This document shows positions 63,647-64,000 of a DNA stretch of 64,000 nt, one piece after another. Source of the stretch: Paremcibacter congregatus (GTDB taxonomy: Bacteria; Pseudomonadota; Alphaproteobacteria; Sphingomonadales; Emcibacteraceae); the NCBI RefSeq assembly GCF_006385135.1, contig NZ_CP041025.1:1023501-1087500 (forward strand), written 5' to 3'. The notes below the pieces were generated by a model that saw only the letters and a list, made by a program, of their open reading frames with translations, made no database searches and was not told the DNA's origin. The translations under genes and the position numbers were made by a program. Position 1 is the stretch's first letter. Each line of letters starts with the position of its first letter.

Positions 63647-63689
63647 AAAAATGGCGCGGCCTTTATATTAAGGCCACGCCGTTTTTTTT
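63647..63689 (-). terminator. Terminator of VOC copy 2
   Basis: GGCGTGGCCTT pairs with AAGGCCGCGCC (one G-U) around a six-base loop and is followed by ATTTTT on the minus strand, ending 3' of the partial VOC gene. Confidence 0.82.
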
Positions 63690-63697
63690 TGACTGTA

Positions 63698-64000
63698 TTA
63701 GCCTTGCGGGTAATGGAAGGCGTTACATTTGTTGCCTTCCGGATCGCGAAAATATCCGGCGTAAAAATTAGGGTCGAAATTCGGGCGTGGGCCGGGCTCT
63801 CCCTCACATGTGCCGCCAAGTTCCAGTGCGATGGCATAAATTTTATCAACCGTTTCGGGGTTCTGGGTGGCAAAGGCCATCATCGTACCGTTCCCGACAG
63901 TTGCCGGTTTACCATCATTGGGCTTGCTGATGCTGAACATGGTGCTCTTTTCATCCGTGCCCCAGGCAACAAAGCTTTCAAAATCCATGGTGCGTTTTGC
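63698..64000 (-). CDS. VOC family protein, copy 2 (5' part missing)
   Basis: The frame is open from 63698 to the window end (about 100 residues), with the N terminus cut off. It reads FYAGYFRDPEGNKCNAFHYPQ at the C terminus and shares most residues with copy 1, so this is a tandem duplication. Each copy has its own terminator. Substrate unknown. Confidence 0.85.
   Translation of the reverse strand, partial: AKRTMDFESFVAWGTDEKSTMFSISKPNDGKPATVGNGTMMAFATQNPETVDKIYAIALELGGTCEGEPGPRPNFDPNFYAGYFRDPEGNKCNAFHYPQG

Overview
The window looks like the chromosome of an alphaproteobacterium of moderate G+C. Several features point there together: an F0-ATP synthase operon with separate b' and b subunits and no adjacent F1 genes, an ATP12-type F1 assembly factor, an aa3 oxidase operon with CtaB/CtaG/DUF983/SURF1, DUF721 (DciA-like)-DsbA-SMC synteny, a serC-serA-hisZ-purA block, and frequent TTG/GTG starts. 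The order cannot be fixed by eye; a marine Kordiimonadales/Emcibacter-like lineage is only a guess. I see no rRNA, tRNA, CRISPR array, transposase or prophage.

Layout. 1-4.9 kb: an HisC-family aminotransferase (cut by the window edge) and a fused indolepyruvate ferredoxin oxidoreductase, divergent from an Lrp/AsnC regulator. 5-10 kb is the accessory part: a secreted His-rich protein plus a CPVC thioredoxin-like protein, divergent from a Cys-rich MarR regulator with two matching operators; a GFA protein; an XRE regulator with its own palindromes; an unannotated 52-codon ORF coupled to a 135-residue unknown; an outer-membrane barrel and an alpha/beta hydrolase. 10-12 kb: a PNPOx-like flavoprotein and TldD. 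12.2-18.5 kb: the cytochrome aa3 oxidase operon. 18.6-22.5 kb: thrC, an M16 peptidase, a nitrilase-family amidase and a small membrane protein. 22.6-27 kb (minus): mutY followed by a GST and two GFA proteins, then a methyltransferase and a DUF3667 protein. 27.1-32.7 kb: DciA-like protein, two DsbA paralogues, SMC. 32.8-35.4 kb: atpI-B-E-F'-F with a consensus promoter and a strong terminator. 35.5-44.8 kb: mixed housekeeping (lipoprotein, TRIC channel, CHMI, DegP, RarA, transglutaminase, CFA synthase, CrcB, RluC, HAD, ATP12).

44.8-56 kb is a large cobalamin region in two convergent halves. cobU-cobT-cobS-cobC-bluB on the plus strand make and attach the lower ligand. A riboswitch-controlled minus-strand operon, btuB-btuF-btuC-btuD-cbiB-cobD-cobO, imports corrinoids and carries out adenosylation, aminopropanol synthesis and attachment; six of its seven genes form an unbroken chain of 4-nt overlaps. 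Together they support corrinoid salvage and late-stage B12 synthesis with aerobic dimethylbenzimidazole production; no corrin-ring genes are in view. 56-57 kb: a sulfite-oxidase-fold enzyme with a small membrane protein. 57.4-63 kb: serC (with a short structured leader), serA, hisZ and purA. The window ends in two tandem VOC-family genes.

The best candidates for undescribed biology are the MarR/CPVC/His-rich divergon at 5.1-6.8 kb, the structured leader with two coupled small genes at 7.6-8.3 kb, and the CX6CX3CX5C spacing in MutY.
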